The notes under the pieces: model-generated
The model's database searches: none
Told to the model about the DNA's origin: nothing
Seen by the model: the letters and a program-made list of their open reading frames with translations, nothing else
Made by a program: the position numbers and the translations under genes
Origin: Streptomyces sp. WM4235
GTDB taxonomy: Bacteria > Actinomycetota > Actinomycetes > Streptomycetales > Streptomycetaceae
Direction of reading: 5' to 3'
Assembly (NCBI RefSeq): GCF_001279725.1
Contig: NZ_LGDE01000465.1
Location: forward strand, 1-21,398
DNA: 21,398 nt
Part shown: piece after piece, positions 21,202 through 21,398 of the stretch
Position numbering within the stretch: position 1 is the first letter of the stretch
How the letters are laid out: each line of letters begins with the position of its first letter

Positions 21202-21398
21202 TCATTCTTGGTTCTGCTGGTTCTGGTTCTGCTGGTTCTGCTGGTTCTGCTTCTGGTTCTGCTGGTTCTGGTCGTTCTGGTTCTGCTGCTCGTTCTGGTT
21301 CTGGTCGTTCTGCGTCGAGTCGTCCTGCTTCTCGGTCGACTCCTTGAAGCCACTGCACTCCGTGCGGTCATTGCCTTGCGACACGGTGTACTTGGCGT
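21202..21398 (-). CDS. C-terminal part of unknown protein with Gln/Asn-rich repeat tail
   Basis: The frame runs off the right edge, so the start lies outside the window; a GTG at 21384 could give a 60-residue protein, but the frame continues upstream with sensible residues (AKYTV before it), so a partial gene is more likely. The visible part begins AKYTVSQGNDRTECSGFKES, with one Cys, then about 36 residues made almost only of Gln and Asn with a few Asp, Glu and Lys, ending at TGA 21202-21204. The tail is built from QNQ/QQN units. I do not recognise the family. It may be the tail of a secreted or wall-associated protein. Confidence 0.6.
   Translation of the reverse strand, partial: AKYTVSQGNDRTECSGFKESTEKQDDSTQNDQNQNEQQNQNDQNQQNQKQNQQNQQNQNQQNQE
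21205..21313. repeat. Imperfect short tandem repeats encoding the Q/N tail
   Basis: Plus-strand units GGTTCTGCT and GGTTCT recur about every 6-9 bases, with interspersed GGTCGTTCT. They keep the minus-strand reading frame throughout (multiples of three). Such arrays are prone to slippage and length variation between strains. Confidence 0.85.

Noticed and set aside
21205..21313. Repeat array considered as a CRISPR
   Set aside because: The units are 6-9 bp with no spacers and keep one reading frame; they encode a Q/N-rich tail.

Overview
The window looks like chromosomal DNA from a high-GC actinomycete, most likely Streptomyces or a close relative. The reasons are strongly G/C-biased third codon positions, frequent GTG starts, several Tat or Sec export signals, a GH64 beta-1,3-glucanase, TetR regulators paired with divergent targets, and long antisense open frames caused by the base composition. 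I see no rRNA, tRNA, CRISPR array, insertion sequence, integrase or attachment site. The genus assignment is inference from composition and gene content.

Layout. 1-84 is the last part of a probable SpoIIE/PP2C-type phosphatase. 332-1495 (+) is an exported lipoprotein of the agmatine/peptidyl-arginine deiminase family, preceded by an AT-rich palindrome over a candidate promoter. 1676-3713 (-) is a cytochrome P450 followed 43 bp later by an enoyl-CoA hydratase with both catalytic glutamates, probably one transcript. 3905-4198 (-) holds a decayed C-terminal piece of a DegT/DnrJ/EryC1-type aminotransferase. 4323-4739 (-) is a two-Mop-domain molybdate-binding protein, 4919-5530 (-) a flavodoxin-fold quinone reductase, and 5630-7246 (-) an exported beta-helix protein divergent from an APC-family permease (7419-8930, +).

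The middle holds an exported GH64 beta-1,3-glucanase (8987-10174, -) with a good promoter and a LacI-type operator-like element at its predicted transcription start. It is divergent from an exported serine alpha/beta hydrolase of the tripeptidyl-aminopeptidase type (10541-12148, +). Then come a small DUF3040-like membrane protein, a small conserved-looking actinomycete protein, a CorA-type transporter, a VOC protein, an acyltransferase-3 membrane protein and a second VOC protein.

The right part contains two regulator/target pairs. The first is a DUF4386-type membrane protein (16654-17382, -) divergent from a TetR regulator (17544-18314, +). Two near-identical 17-bp palindromes lie between them, and one exactly fills the -35/-10 spacer of the membrane-protein promoter. 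The second is a signal-peptide-bearing SRPBCC protein (19680-20324, -) divergent from another TetR regulator (20519-21172, +), again with a palindrome on the promoter. A secreted metallophosphoesterase lies between the two pairs. The window ends in the C-terminal part of a protein with a Gln/Asn-rich repeat tail.

Most of this is ordinary accessory streptomycete content: secreted hydrolases, small enzymes and local one-component regulators. I find no convincing large new multi-gene system. The best leads are the dual-operator TetR/DUF4386 switch, the Q/N-rich tail, the exported SRPBCC protein with its TetR partner, the glucanase promoter/operator and the P450-hydratase pair.
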